Below, one piece after another: positions 1 through 8,134 of a stretch of DNA of 64,000 nucleotides. Under the pieces are notes generated by a model that saw only the letters and a list, made by a program, of their open reading frames with translations, had not been told where the DNA came from and searched no databases. Origin of the DNA: Nonomuraea basaltis (lineage in GTDB: Bacteria > Actinomycetota > Actinomycetes > Streptosporangiales > Streptosporangiaceae); the NCBI RefSeq assembly GCF_005893125.1, contig NZ_VCJS01000003.1:1-64000 (forward strand), in the 5' to 3' direction. A program made the translations under genes and the position numbers. The stretch's first letter is position 1. Each line of letters opens with the position of its first letter.

Positions 1-140
1 GCCCGGCCCGCCACGCCCGGCCCGCCACGACCGGCCCGCCACGACCGGCCCGCCACGACCGGCCCGCCACGACCGGCCCGCCACGACCGGCCCGCCACGA
101 CCGGCCCGCCACGACCGGCCCGCCATGACCGGCCCGCCAC
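1..140. repeat. 14-bp tandem repeat array, about 10 copies
   Basis: Ten head-to-tail copies of a 14-bp unit (consensus gaccggcccgccac) fill the left edge. The first two copies begin gc instead of ga, and the ninth ends in t. The array continues to the edge, so its true length is unknown. Short four-copy 8-bp repeats (gccgctgt) follow at about 185-216. I see no gene here; ATG-started frames through it are low-complexity. It lies beside the parS cluster. Confidence 0.9.
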
Positions 141-294
141 GCTGCCAGGCGACGTGTGGCGCCGCGTTCGTCAGGCGTCCTATCGCCGCTGTGCCGCTGT
201 GCCGCTGTGCCGCTGTGCCGGTGCTCGTGTGCCCGCGGGGCTGCCGGGCCCATCGGGCTGGACTGCGGACCGCGGTGGCTGCTTGGCCAGCTGA

Positions 295-310
295 TGTTTC
301 ACGTGAAACG
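295..310. promoter_or_regulatory. parS: parS centromere site 1
   Basis: TGTTTCACGTGAAACG matches the bacterial parS consensus (TGTTTCACGTGAAACA) at 15 of 16 positions, including the whole TTTCACGTGAAA core. ParB binds this site to load onto the origin region for chromosome segregation. It is the first of three sites within 190 bp. Confidence 0.93.
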
Positions 311-377
311 AGCGGCCGGTCTACGTGCCCGCGCCCGGGTCTGTGTCGTGTGGGACTGCGCCTCGACGAGACCTCAC

Positions 378-393
378 GGTTTCACGTGAAACA
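378..393. promoter_or_regulatory. parS: parS centromere site 2
   Basis: GGTTTCACGTGAAACA carries the full 12-bp parS core and differs from the consensus only at its first base. It sits 83 bp from site 1. Confidence 0.92.
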
Positions 394-468
394 TGAGAGC
401 GGTGAGCACGCTCTCATGAAGGGCGAGGTGGCTTGGTGGGCGGGTGAAGGCTGTTACGCGATGCGATG

Positions 469-484
469 TGTTTCACGTGAAACC
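469..484. promoter_or_regulatory. parS: parS centromere site 3
   Basis: TGTTTCACGTGAAACC has the full parS core with one mismatch at the last base. It lies 20 bp beyond the 3' end of the threonine aldolase gene and 91 bp from site 2. Nothing else recognisable occupies 141-503. Confidence 0.92.
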
Positions 485-503
485 GGAGGAGGCGCGCGTG
501 GGT

Positions 504-1556
504 CTACGCGGTGGCAGCGGCCTTGCGGATGTCGTCGAGGAAGTCGTCTACGTGTTCAGGTGTCGTGTCGAAGGCGGTCATCCAACGGACAATGCCTGCC
601 GCCTCGTCCCAGTGGTGGAACAGGTAGCGGCGTCGGAGGGTCTCCGCGACGATCGGTGGGAGGGTGGCGAAGACGGCGTTGGACTGGACCGGCTGGGTCA
701 GGGAGATGCCGGGGACGTCCGTGATGCCATCCGCCAGGCGCACCGCCATCTGGTTGGCGTGTGCCGCGTTGCGGCGCCACAGGTCGTCCATGAGGAGGGC
801 GGAAAGCTGCGCCGAGATGAAGCGCATCTTCGACGCGAGCTGAAGGGACTGTCGCCGGAGGAAGGGAACGGCGTCGGTCAGAGAAGGATCGAGGACCACC
901 ACGGCCTCCGCGGCGAGGGCGCCGTTCTTGGTGCCGCCGAAGCTGAACACGTCGACCCCGGCGTCCGTCGTGATTGCCTTCAAGCCGCAGCCGAAGTAGG
1001 CGGCGGCGTTGGCCAGTCTGGCGCCGTCCATGTGGAGGCGCAGACCCGCCGCGTGCGCCGACTCCGCAAGGGCGGCGATCTCGTCGGGGGAGTAGCACGT
1101 GCCGAGTTCCGTGGCCTGCGAGATGGAGACGACCGTCGGCTGCGATTCGTGCGGGTTGCCGAGGCCGTCCAGGCGGGCCTCGATGTCGGCCGGACGGAGC
1201 TTGCCGTGCTCGGTAGAGACCATCATCAGCTTCACGCCGAGCAGGCGCTCGGCTGCTCCGGCTTCATGGGTGGCGATGTGGGCGCTGTTGGCGCAGATGA
1301 TGGCGTCGTAGCGGCCGAGCATGAGCGCTAGGCCGACCATGTTCGCGCCCGCTCCGTTGAGCACCGCGAAGCCCTCCGCGCCCGCACCGAACACCTCCTT
1401 GATCTTGTCCTCGAAGGCTGCGGTCCAGCTGTCGTCTCCGTAGGCGGGCGCGTCTCCATGGTTCGCCGCCACTATGGCTTCGAGGATGGTCGGATGCACG
1501 CCAGCGTGGTTGTCGCTGGCGAAACTCTTGGGGTACGTCGTCGAATCGATCAGCAC
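504..1556 (-). CDS. low-specificity L-threonine aldolase family protein
   Basis: Fold-type I PLP enzyme of the beta-eliminating lyase / threonine aldolase family, expected to cleave L-threonine or allo-threonine to glycine and acetaldehyde. At 350 residues it has the usual length. The N-terminus has the family motif ASDNHAGVHP. An HMDGARL segment near residue 177 holds the cofactor-contacting Asp, and SFGGTKNG near 210 holds the Lys that forms the Schiff base. The GTG start at 1556 has no clear Shine-Dalgarno (SD) sequence, so an alternative start close by cannot be excluded. It is the first gene inside the parS cluster and stands alone, with long spacers on both sides. Substrate stereospecificity cannot be read from sequence. 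Confidence 0.9.
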   Translation of the reverse strand: MLIDSTTYPKSFASDNHAGVHPTILEAIVAANHGDAPAYGDDSWTAAFEDKIKEVFGAGAEGFAVLNGAGANMVGLALMLGRYDAIICANSAHIATHEAGAAERLLGVKLMMVSTEHGKLRPADIEARLDGLGNPHESQPTVVSISQATELGTCYSPDEIAALAESAHAAGLRLHMDGARLANAAAYFGCGLKAITTDAGVDVFSFGGTKNGALAAEAVVVLDPSLTDAVPFLRRQSLQLASKMRFISAQLSALLMDDLWRRNAAHANQMAVRLADGITDVPGISLTQPVQSNAVFATLPPIVAETLRRRYLFHHWDEAAGIVRWMTAFDTTPEHVDDFLDDIRKAAATA

Positions 1557-2001
1557 ACCGTAAGGCTACGACCACCGCTTCGGCAGGCATCCGGGTCCCG
1601 TCGGGTGGGCTGGATATGGCTTCTTGATCGGGAGGGGTTTCCGTGTCGCGTTCCGGGTGCCCGACGCCGTCGCGCCCCGGGCTAGGTCCTCGTCTAGTGG
1701 CACTGTCTCCGGCGACTCCTTGTCGAGGAGCCGGAGACAGTGCCGCCGGATGGGAAGCGGCTCACCATGACCACTCGCCCGCCCGGAGTGGGCGTCGGGT
1801 TGCTGGATGTGGAGTCGCCACGGGGGCGCAGGGATCGTGGAGCCCGCTGCGAGGGCTCTGCGACGGCAGACGACCGCCACCGAAATCCGCAGCGGCGGCC
1901 TGTCTCCCATGGGCGACAGGTTCTGTCGTGGCAGCGGTGGACGCGCGAGTGTGATGGCGCCGGCGGGCGAGCGGGAAGGGCGGTATCCCGAAGCGTGATG
2001 G
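1557..2001. other. intergenic region without a convincing gene
   Basis: 445 bp between the threonine aldolase start and the ligase stop. Open frames here give Arg/Gly/Pro-rich translations with no family features, so I do not call them. The only clear structure is the long hairpin at 1699-1744. Confidence 0.6.
1699..1744. repeat. perfect 15-bp inverted repeat (hairpin)
   Basis: ggcactgtctccggc at 1699-1713 is exactly complementary to 1730-1744. After a 3-nt bulge, tcct at 1717-1720 can pair with agga at 1726-1729, leaving a 5-nt loop. There is no T-run, so a classical terminator is not obvious. It lies 258 bp beyond the ligase stop codon. Confidence 0.75.
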
Positions 2002-2958
2002 TCAGGTGCGGGGGCGGGCGGCGGCGTTCTGGAGGAGGGTGCGGCAGAGGTCGCCCAGATCCTGGCCGGCTGCTTCGGCGGCCATGGGCAGGAGCGAGGT
2101 CTCCGTCATTCCGGGGGCCACGTTGACCTCAAGGAAATGGGGGACACCCTCGGCGTCGACGATCAAATCTGTACGCGAGATGTCGCGCAGGCCGAGAGCG
2201 GTGTGTGCGGTCACCGCGGTTTCGGCGCACGCCGCAGCCGCCGGGGCGGGCAGGCGGGCCGGGGCGAAGAACTCGGTGTGCCCGGCCGTGTAACGGGCCG
2301 CGTAGTCGTACACACCCTCGTCGGGAACGATCTCCACGGCCGGCAGTGCCACCGGGCCGTTGCCGAGATCCACCACCGAGACCGCCACCTCTACGCCTTC
2401 GACGTAACGCTCGATCAGCGCGGTGTCGCCGTAGGCGAAGCAGCCGACCATGGCGGCGGGAAGCTCCTCCGCCGTGCGTACGATCGACGCGCCCAATGCG
2501 GAGCCGCCCCGGGCCGGCTTCACGAACAGGGGCAGGCCGAGCCGCTCCACGATGCGGCCCAGCACCACCGTGGCGCCGAGGTCGTGGAACGTTTCCTTCG
2601 GCAGGGTGACCGACTCCGGTGTACACAGGCCGACGGAGCGGACGACCGCCTTGGCGGTGGGCTTGTCGAAGGCCACCCGGCAGGCGTCGGGGTCGGCACC
2701 GACGTACGGCACGTTGAGGAGCTCCAGGACGGAGCGGATGGCGCCGTCCTCGCCCGCGCCGCCGTGCAGGGTCACGAACACCGCGTCCGGCGGGTCGGCG
2801 AGGATGGAGGGCACGAGGGAGGCATCGGTGTCCCGAGTCTCCACGTCGATGCCCGCCGCGCGCAGCACCTCGGTGACTCGGCGACCCGAGCGCAGAGACA
2901 CCTCCCGCTCATAGGAGAGGCCTCCGGCCAGCACCAGCACGTGGCCCAGATCGCTCAT
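2002..2958 (-). CDS. ddl: D-alanine--D-alanine ligase family protein (ATP-grasp)
   Basis: ATP-grasp enzyme expected to join two D-alanines for peptidoglycan precursor synthesis in the cytosol. At 318 residues it is on the short, DdlB-like side. The family's N-terminal VTLHGGAGEDG motif, a GGSALGAS loop that closes over ATP, and the C-terminal EVNVAPGMTETS Mg-binding signature are all visible. ATG at 2958 is preceded by GGAGGAG; a GTG one codon upstream is equally possible. It is monocistronic, with long flanking spacers. The bacterium may carry a second Ddl elsewhere, so this could be a paralogue with altered specificity. Confidence 0.88.
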   Translation of the reverse strand: MSDLGHVLVLAGGLSYEREVSLRSGRRVTEVLRAAGIDVETRDTDASLVPSILADPPDAVFVTLHGGAGEDGAIRSVLELLNVPYVGADPDACRVAFDKPTAKAVVRSVGLCTPESVTLPKETFHDLGATVVLGRIVERLGLPLFVKPARGGSALGASIVRTAEELPAAMVGCFAYGDTALIERYVEGVEVAVSVVDLGNGPVALPAVEIVPDEGVYDYAARYTAGHTEFFAPARLPAPAAAACAETAVTAHTALGLRDISRTDLIVDAEGVPHFLEVNVAPGMTETSLLPMAAEAAGQDLGDLCRTLLQNAAARPRT

Positions 2959-2961
2959 CAC

Positions 2962-3484
2962 ATCTCCTCCGCTGATCGCACGCTGTCCAACCGTACCGGC
3001 GTCGGGGGTGAATGGTGTACGTGAGGTGCTTTCTCCCGCGATTCTGCCCGGGCGAGGGCGCCGCCATCGCGTTCACGTAGCCATTCCTACCTTCCAGACA
3101 ACCTTCCCGGCGAGATCGACTGACTCCTCCGGACGATGCCACGGGGATGGCATCGGCCATGTACGACTCGCCGTCCTTCCACGGCGGAAGCGACCCCAGA
3201 CGACGACGGCGCCTGGATCGTGATGGCGAGCGCGTTGTGGTGCTGGGGCATTACGTGGCGGCAGAGACGGCGGCCATGGTCGCGGCGCACATGGTGACGG
3301 CGCTTGCACGGTGGCGGTGGTTGCCGGACGGATCGTTGCAGTGTGCAAGCGCCAGCAGGTGCACAGGACGCAAGGCGGTGGGGTGCCCGGTGACGGGCAT
3401 GGGCCGGCGTCACCCAGGGGAGCCGGGCGACCGAAGTAACCCGGGCCACCCCGCAAGGCGACGCCGGCCTGCGGGCTGAGGCCG
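2962..3484. other. intergenic region without a convincing gene
   Basis: About 520 bp between the aminotransferase stop and the ligase start. Frames on both strands are Arg/Pro-rich with no recognisable domain. A small inverted repeat (gatgcca/tggcatc, 3135-3154) is present. The ligase promoter should lie in its left part. I see nothing else. Confidence 0.5.
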
Positions 3485-4810
3485 CTAAGCCAGGTCCGGT
3501 CCAGGGGTGTCCACGCCGTTGTGCTCGCGTACCGAGCTCGTGCCGAAGGTGTCCCGCAGCTGCATCTCCTGGTCGATCACCCCGGCGAGCCGCCGCACCC
3601 CCTCCCGGATGCGATCCGGCTCGGGGAAGCAGTAGGACAGGCGCATGTGACGAGCACCGCTGCCGTCGGAGAAGAACCCGGTCCCCGGTACGAACGCCAC
3701 CCGTTCGGCCACCGCTCGCGGCAGGATGGCCTTCGAGTCGAGTCCCTCAGGAAGGGTCGCCCAGACGAAGAAGCCTCCACCTGGGCGGGTCCACGTGACC
3801 TCGGGCGGCATCAGGGCGTCGAGGGCGTCCACGAGCGCGTCGCGGCGTTCGCGGTAGAGCTCCTTGAACGTCTTGATCTGCTCCTGCCACGGCTGCGTGG
3901 CCAGGTATTGGCCCACGGCCAGCTGTGTGAACGAGGAGTGCGACAGCACGGCCGATTCCATGGCGAGCACGAGCTTGTCGCGGATGGCGTGCGGGGCCAG
4001 CGCCCAGCCGACGCGGAAACCGGGAGCGAGCGTCTTGGAGAACGACCCCAGATAGACCACACCGTCGGGATTGTCGGCCCGGAGGGCGCGCATGGGCTCC
4101 CCGTCGAAGCCGAGCAGCCCGTACGGGTTGTCCTCGATGACCAGGACTCCGGCTCGCTGGCAGATGTCGAGCACCTGTTGCCGGCGGGCGATGTTCAGCG
4201 TGACGCCGGCGGGGTTCTGGAAGGTCGGGATCGTGTAGAGGAACTTGATGGGCGCTCCGGCCGTCTCCAGCGCGTAGATGGTCTGGGCCAGCGATTCGGG
4301 CACGATGCCCTGATCGTCCATGGCGATGTGGACCACTTTGGCCTGGTAGGCGGCGAATGTACCCAGAGCCCCCACGTACGAGGGACCCTCGGCGAGCACC
4401 ACGTCGCCCGGGTCGATGAAGATGCGGGTGATCAGGTCGAGCGCCTGCTGCGAACCGACGGTGACGACCACGTCGTCCGCCCCGGCGTAGATTCCCTCCA
4501 GCCGCATGACTTCGCAGATCTGCTCGCGCAGGTGCGGGTCACCCTGGCCGGAACCGTACTGCAGCGCGACGGGGCCACGCTTGGTGACGAGGTCGGAGAC
4601 CAGCTCGCCGACCATGTCGAGGGGAAGGGCCGTGACGTACGGCATGCCGCCCGCGAGCGAGACCACCTCGGGCCTCGACGCGACGGCGAAAAGAGCTCGA
4701 ATCTCGGAGGCGACCATCCCGGCAGCTCGCGCGGCGTACCGATCGACGTAGGCGTCGATGCGCGACCCTTGGGTCGCGGGTGTCTGACCGTGATCCAGCT
4801 CTCCTGTCAC
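3485..4810 (-). CDS. PLP-dependent class I/II aminotransferase
   Basis: Fold-type I aminotransferase of the group that includes 2-aminoadipate transaminases and the catalytic half of MocR regulators. No helix-turn-helix precedes it, so it acts as an enzyme and not a regulator. Landmarks are SLAGGMP near residue 51, the Asn of TFQNPAG near 199, the Asp of VIEDNPYG near 227 and the Schiff-base Lys of SFSKTLAPG near 259. The GTG start at 4810 has a strong AGGAGGTG upstream. The amino donor cannot be told from sequence. It sits between the GNAT gene and the ligase in an arrangement common beside parB in related actinomycetes. Confidence 0.87.
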   Translation of the reverse strand: MTGELDHGQTPATQGSRIDAYVDRYAARAAGMVASEIRALFAVASRPEVVSLAGGMPYVTALPLDMVGELVSDLVTKRGPVALQYGSGQGDPHLREQICEVMRLEGIYAGADDVVVTVGSQQALDLITRIFIDPGDVVLAEGPSYVGALGTFAAYQAKVVHIAMDDQGIVPESLAQTIYALETAGAPIKFLYTIPTFQNPAGVTLNIARRQQVLDICQRAGVLVIEDNPYGLLGFDGEPMRALRADNPDGVVYLGSFSKTLAPGFRVGWALAPHAIRDKLVLAMESAVLSHSSFTQLAVGQYLATQPWQEQIKTFKELYRERRDALVDALDALMPPEVTWTRPGGGFFVWATLPEGLDSKAILPRAVAERVAFVPGTGFFSDGSGARHMRLSYCFPEPDRIREGVRRLAGVIDQEMQLRDTFGTSSVREHNGVDTPGPDLA

Positions 4811-4985
4811 GGCCCACCTCCTAGGTTCATATCGGGCGGAAATACCAGATTACGCCAGACGGACATGTCGCACGTGACCGGGCTCGACCGTCGTGGTGTC
4901 CGCTGACGTCTTCTTCACTGAGCTACCATGCCACCTGTGGACGCGGTTTTCGCGCGCTTTTCCGGGTCAACGATAGGGGCGGTAG

Positions 4986-5603
4986 TTGTCGCGCCGACTG
5001 GTCAACATAACCCTGGACAATCTTGAAGATCTGCCGCGCCGCTGCCGGCGGTGCGTGTTCTGGGAGCTCGATCCCGTCAGCGGGGAGCGCGCGGTGGAGT
5101 CGGGCGACCCTGGGCTGGAGAAGGAGGCCTGGATCTCCGCCACGCTGCTGGAATGGGGGAGCTGCGGGAAAATCGTCTATGTGGACGGCGTGCCGGCCGG
5201 GTTCGTGCTCTACAGCCCGCCGCTTTACAGCCCGCGTTCGGTGGCCTTCCCCACCTCGCCGGTCAGCGCCGACGCCGTGTTGCTGATGACGGCCCACATC
5301 ATTCCGGAGTTCTCGGGTGGCGGGCTGGGGCGAATGCTGATCCAGGGTGTGGCCAAAGACCTGACGCGGCGCGGTGTGAAGGCCATTGAAGCTTTTGGCG
5401 ACCTCAAGTGGGAAGAGCCGCGTTGCGTAGTTCCTGCGGACTACTTGCTTTCTGTGGGGTTTAAGACGGTTCGTCCGCATTTGCGATTCCCGAGGCTACG
5501 GCTGGAACTCAAGACCGCCGTCTCGTGGCGTGAGGACGTCGAGGTGGCGTTGGAGCGGCTCCTGGGATCCATGAGCCCGGAACGGGCCCTACGTCCCGTC
5601 TGA
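4986..5603 (+). CDS. GNAT family N-acetyltransferase
   Basis: 205-residue protein with a GNAT fold. The central HIIPEFSGGGLGRMLIQGV segment is the acetyl-CoA pyrophosphate-binding loop (Q/RxxGxG/A type), preceded by a strand region ending in TAH. The N-terminus contains a CRRC pair (near residues 19-22) that is unusual for the family and might bind metal. The TTG start at 4986 follows a weak GATAGGGG. It is transcribed away from the aminotransferase and converges on trxA. The acceptor substrate is unknown. Confidence 0.78.
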   Translation: MSRRLVNITLDNLEDLPRRCRRCVFWELDPVSGERAVESGDPGLEKEAWISATLLEWGSCGKIVYVDGVPAGFVLYSPPLYSPRSVAFPTSPVSADAVLLMTAHIIPEFSGGGLGRMLIQGVAKDLTRRGVKAIEAFGDLKWEEPRCVVPADYLLSVGFKTVRPHLRFPRLRLELKTAVSWREDVEVALERLLGSMSPERALRPV

Positions 5604-5713
5604 GAGCGAATGAGAGCGGCTCAGAGCGACTCAGGGCTCCCTGAACCTCCTGAGGTCCGTCCGTGGAAGCCCTCCTGGCGAAGAAGGACCCGGCAAGGTT
5701 TCCCGCATGCGGA

Positions 5714-5740
5714 AGCCCCCCGCGAGAATCACGGGGGGCT
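5714..5740. terminator. intrinsic terminator between GNAT gene and trxA
   Basis: The perfect 9-bp stem agccccccg / cggggggct with a 9-nt loop lies between convergent genes and probably stops transcription from trxBA, and perhaps from the GNAT gene. Confidence 0.7.
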
Positions 5741-5752
5741 CTGCCGGGCGAA

Positions 5753-5804
5753 GCGCACCGCAAGCGGCGAACTAGATAGCGCGCCGCAAGAGGCGAACTA
5801 AATG
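5753..5804. repeat. two tandem 26-bp imperfect repeats at the trxA 3' end
   Basis: The units 5753-5778 and 5779-5804 share gcgc-ccgcaag-ggcgaacta. The second includes the trxA stop codon, so the first looks like a duplication of the gene's end. Four to five positions differ. Confidence 0.7.
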
Positions 5805-6112
5805 ATGCCCTCGAGCTCGCGCAGCAGCATGGCCTTCGGCTTGGCGCCGATGATCTGCTTCACGACCTCTCCACCCTTGTAGACGTTCAGCGTGGGGATC
5901 TGGAGCACGCCGTACTCACGAGGAACCTCGGGGTTCTCGTCGATGTTGAGCTTGACGATCTCAAGCTTGTCGCCGTACTCGTTGGCGATCTCCTGCAGGA
6001 TGGGCGCGACCTGACGGCACGGGCCGCACCACTCGGCCCAGAAATCGACCAGCACGGGCTTGTCGCTCTTGAGGACGTCGGCGTCGAAAGTGGCGTCGGT
6101 GACAGCCTTCAC
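5798..6112 (-). CDS. trxA: thioredoxin
   Basis: Classical 104-residue thioredoxin that passes electrons from TrxB to cytosolic disulfides. The WCGPC redox centre is at residues 28-32 and the cis-Pro segment IPTLNVY follows. The GTG start at 6112 is chosen because AGGAG lies six bases upstream, overlapping the trxB stop region; a longer upstream reading gives a Ser/Arg/Pro-rich tail foreign to the family. Only 10 bp separate it from trxB, so the two form an operon. The last codons fall in a 26-bp imperfect duplication (5753-5804). Confidence 0.96.
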   Translation of the reverse strand: MKAVTDATFDADVLKSDKPVLVDFWAEWCGPCRQVAPILQEIANEYGDKLEIVKLNIDENPEVPREYGVLQIPTLNVYKGGEVVKQIIGAKPKAMLLRELEGII

Positions 6113-6122
6113 GGTGCGCTCC

Positions 6123-7055
6123 TTACTTCTCGTTGTTGGCAAGCCAGCGCTCGGAGTCGAGCGAGGCCGCGCAGCCGGTGCCGGCCGCGGTGATGGCCTG
6201 GCGGTAGATGTGGTCGACGACGTCACCCGCGGCGAAGACGCCGTCGATGTTGGTCGCCGTGGTGGGGGCGGCCACCTTGACGTATCCGTCCTCGTCGAGG
6301 TCGATCTGCCCCTTGACCAGCTCGGTACGCGGATCGTGGCCGATGGCCAGGAACAGCGCGTCGGTGGCCAGCTCGCACTCCTCGCCGGTCTTGACGTTGC
6401 GCACCTTCACGGCCTCGACCTTGGTGTCGCCCAGCACGTCGACGACCTCGGAGTCCCAGACGAAACGGATCTTCTCGTTCGCGAACGCCCGCTCCTGCAT
6501 GATCTTGCTGGCCCGCAGCGAGTCGCGACGGTGGACCACCGTGACCATGCGCCCGAACCGGGTCAGGAACGTGGCCTCCTCCATCGCGGTGTCGCCACCG
6601 CCGACGACCACGATGTCCTTGTTGCGGAAGAAGAAGCCGTCGCAGGTCGCACACCACGACACGCCGTGGCCGGACAGGCGCTTCTCGTTCTTCAGGCCGA
6701 GCTCGCGGTAACCGGAGCCCATGGCCAGAATGACGGACTTGGCGTAGTAAGTGTCGCTGTGCGTCTTGACGACCTTGGGGTTCGCCTCCAGGTCCACCTC
6801 GACGACGTCGTCGGCGAGCAGCTCGGCTCCGAACCGCTCGGCCTGTTTGCGCAGGTTGTCCATGAGGTCGGGCCCCATGATGCCGTCGGGGAACCCGGGG
6901 AAGTTCTCCACGTCGGTGGTGTTCATGAGAGCACCGCCCGCGGTCACGGAGCCCTCGAAGATCAGTGGCTTGAGCTCGGCGCGCGCGGAGTAGACGGCCG
7001 CGGTATAGCCAGCTGGGCCGGATCCAATAATGATCACGTTACGAACGTCGCTCAA
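6123..7055 (-). CDS. trxB: thioredoxin-disulfide reductase
   Basis: 310-residue NADPH- and FAD-dependent flavoprotein that reduces TrxA. It shows the [13 protein letters not shown] motif at residues 11-20, the redox-active CATC pair at 135-138, the NADPH-binding [10 protein letters not shown] and the C-terminal FAD motif [10 protein letters not shown]. The TTG start at 7055 has AGGAAGG about ten bases upstream. It is the first gene of a trxB-trxA unit located downstream of sigM-rsmA, as in mycobacteria and streptomycetes, where SigM-type regulators link to disulfide stress. A terminator at 7184-7205 separates it from rsmA, suggesting its own promoter. Confidence 0.96.
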   Translation of the reverse strand: MSDVRNVIIIGSGPAGYTAAVYSARAELKPLIFEGSVTAGGALMNTTDVENFPGFPDGIMGPDLMDNLRKQAERFGAELLADDVVEVDLEANPKVVKTHSDTYYAKSVILAMGSGYRELGLKNEKRLSGHGVSWCATCDGFFFRNKDIVVVGGGDTAMEEATFLTRFGRMVTVVHRRDSLRASKIMQERAFANEKIRFVWDSEVVDVLGDTKVEAVKVRNVKTGEECELATDALFLAIGHDPRTELVKGQIDLDEDGYVKVAAPTTATNIDGVFAAGDVVDHIYRQAITAAGTGCAASLDSERWLANNEK

Positions 7056-7183
7056 CGCTCTACGCCTTCCTCGTCTGCTGTTGCACCGGCGTCAACAGAT
7101 CCTAGGCCGCTGTGATTCCCGGCCCTACCCACCCCGCCGCCTTATCTGCGCCGCGCAAGGCATCTGGGTCCGCGCAAAACGAA

Positions 7184-7205
7184 AGAGCCCGCCGAAGCGG
7201 GCTCT
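7184..7205 (-). terminator. intrinsic terminator after the anti-sigma gene
   Basis: The perfect stem agagcccgc / gcgggctct with a cgaa loop lies just beyond the anti-sigma stop codon. On the minus strand a T-rich tract (ttcgtttt) follows it. Confidence 0.85.
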
Positions 7206-7219
7206 GACGTGGGCTTTGC

Positions 7220-8134
7220 CTACCAGCTGCCCAAGGTGGGCTTGCGCAGGTTCTTGCAGTTGAAGGGGTCCACGATATCGATGCGGATCTTCTTGGCCGG
7301 CTTGTTCTTCCAGGAGGCGACGATGAGCGCCTCCTGGCCGTTGTACTGTCCCTGGTCGGCCGCGAAGACGTCGAGCTTGCTCCGGGCAGCGACCTTGCTG
7401 ATGCACTTGTCGGCCTGGTCGGCGCTGGAGTTGTCGCCGCCCACCAGCGCCTGGGCGAAGCCGAAGAACCCCTCCAGCGGCTGCCGCAGCTCGTTGGGGC
7501 TGTAGTTGTGGCCGCTGTCGGTCAGCGCGTACGCCCTGGCCTTCGGGTAGGTCTTGGACGGCTCGACGGACGGCAACGCCAGAGGCGGTGCGACGCTGGT
7601 GCCGCTTCCGCCGGAGGCGAGGAGATTCGTCGAGAGCACGGCCGTGCCCACCACGGCGGCGGCCGCCGCGGCCGCGACCGCGGGCAACGCCCATCGGCGC
7701 CGTCTAGCGGACCTGTGCCTGGCCGGGACGATGGTGCCGTCATCGGAGACCACTCCGAGGCGCACGGGCTCGGGGACGGCGTCCTCGGACGCGGCCCTCG
7801 CATGCGCGGGCTCAGGCACCTCGATGGGCCGCTCCCACGGGGCGTCCCGCATGAGCTCATCCCAGTCCGGTGTTTCCACGAGGCCGACACCTCCGCGCCG
7901 AGACCCCGCCTCGGCCGCCAGGGCCTTGTCGATGCGCAGTGCGACACCCATCGGCATGGCCGGTGTCGGAGTCGCCGCGAGCACCTCGCGAACCGCCGCC
8001 AGATCGGCCAGTTGCTCCCCGCAGGGGTCGCAGACCGCGAGATGCTCGCGGACCTGGCGCGCCGTGGCGACGTCCAGGAGACCCTCGGCCAGCTCGGCCA
8101 GGGTTTCCAGATGGTAGTGCGTATCACCCGTCAC
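7220..8134 (-). CDS. rsmA: zinc-finger anti-sigma factor of SigM (RsmA-like)
   Basis: 304-residue membrane protein that should hold SigM inactive. The N-terminus has the ZAS signature HLAVCDPC (His31, Cys35, Cys38). A linker follows, then one hydrophobic segment (about residues 160-185) and an extracytoplasmic domain that may bear on signal sensing. The GTG start at 8134 is preferred because GGGAG stands upstream; it overlaps the end of sigM by 11 bp, the normal coupling of an ECF sigma factor with its anti-sigma. A longer reading that adds an N-terminal tail exists but lacks an SD. Its signal is unknown. Confidence 0.88.
   Translation of the reverse strand: MTGDTHYHLETLAELAEGLLDVATARQVREHLAVCDPCGEQLADLAAVREVLAATPTPAMPMGVALRIDKALAAEAGSRRGGVGLVETPDWDELMRDAPWERPIEVPEPAHARAASEDAVPEPVRLGVVSDDGTIVPARHRSARRRRWALPAVAAAAAAAVVGTAVLSTNLLASGGSGTSVAPPLALPSVEPSKTYPKARAYALTDSGHNYSPNELRQPLEGFFGFAQALVGGDNSSADQADKCISKVAARSKLDVFAADQGQYNGQEALIVASWKNKPAKKIRIDIVDPFNCKNLRKPTLGSW

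Noticed and set aside
1..140. CRISPR array
   Set aside because: The units are contiguous 14-bp repeats with no spacers and no cas genes are near.
444..1331. Long plus-strand frame (295 codons) through the threonine aldolase gene
   Set aside because: Antisense shadow: the translation is Arg/Gly/Val-rich without domains, while the minus strand gives a full PLP enzyme with its catalytic Lys.
1566..1910. Possible 114-residue minus-strand gene in the spacer
   Set aside because: No SD, composition like random GC-rich translation, and it runs through a long hairpin.
3073..3479. Several overlapping frames of about 110-127 residues between the ligase and aminotransferase genes
   Set aside because: They compete on both strands, are Arg/Pro-rich and have no ribosome binding site or motif.
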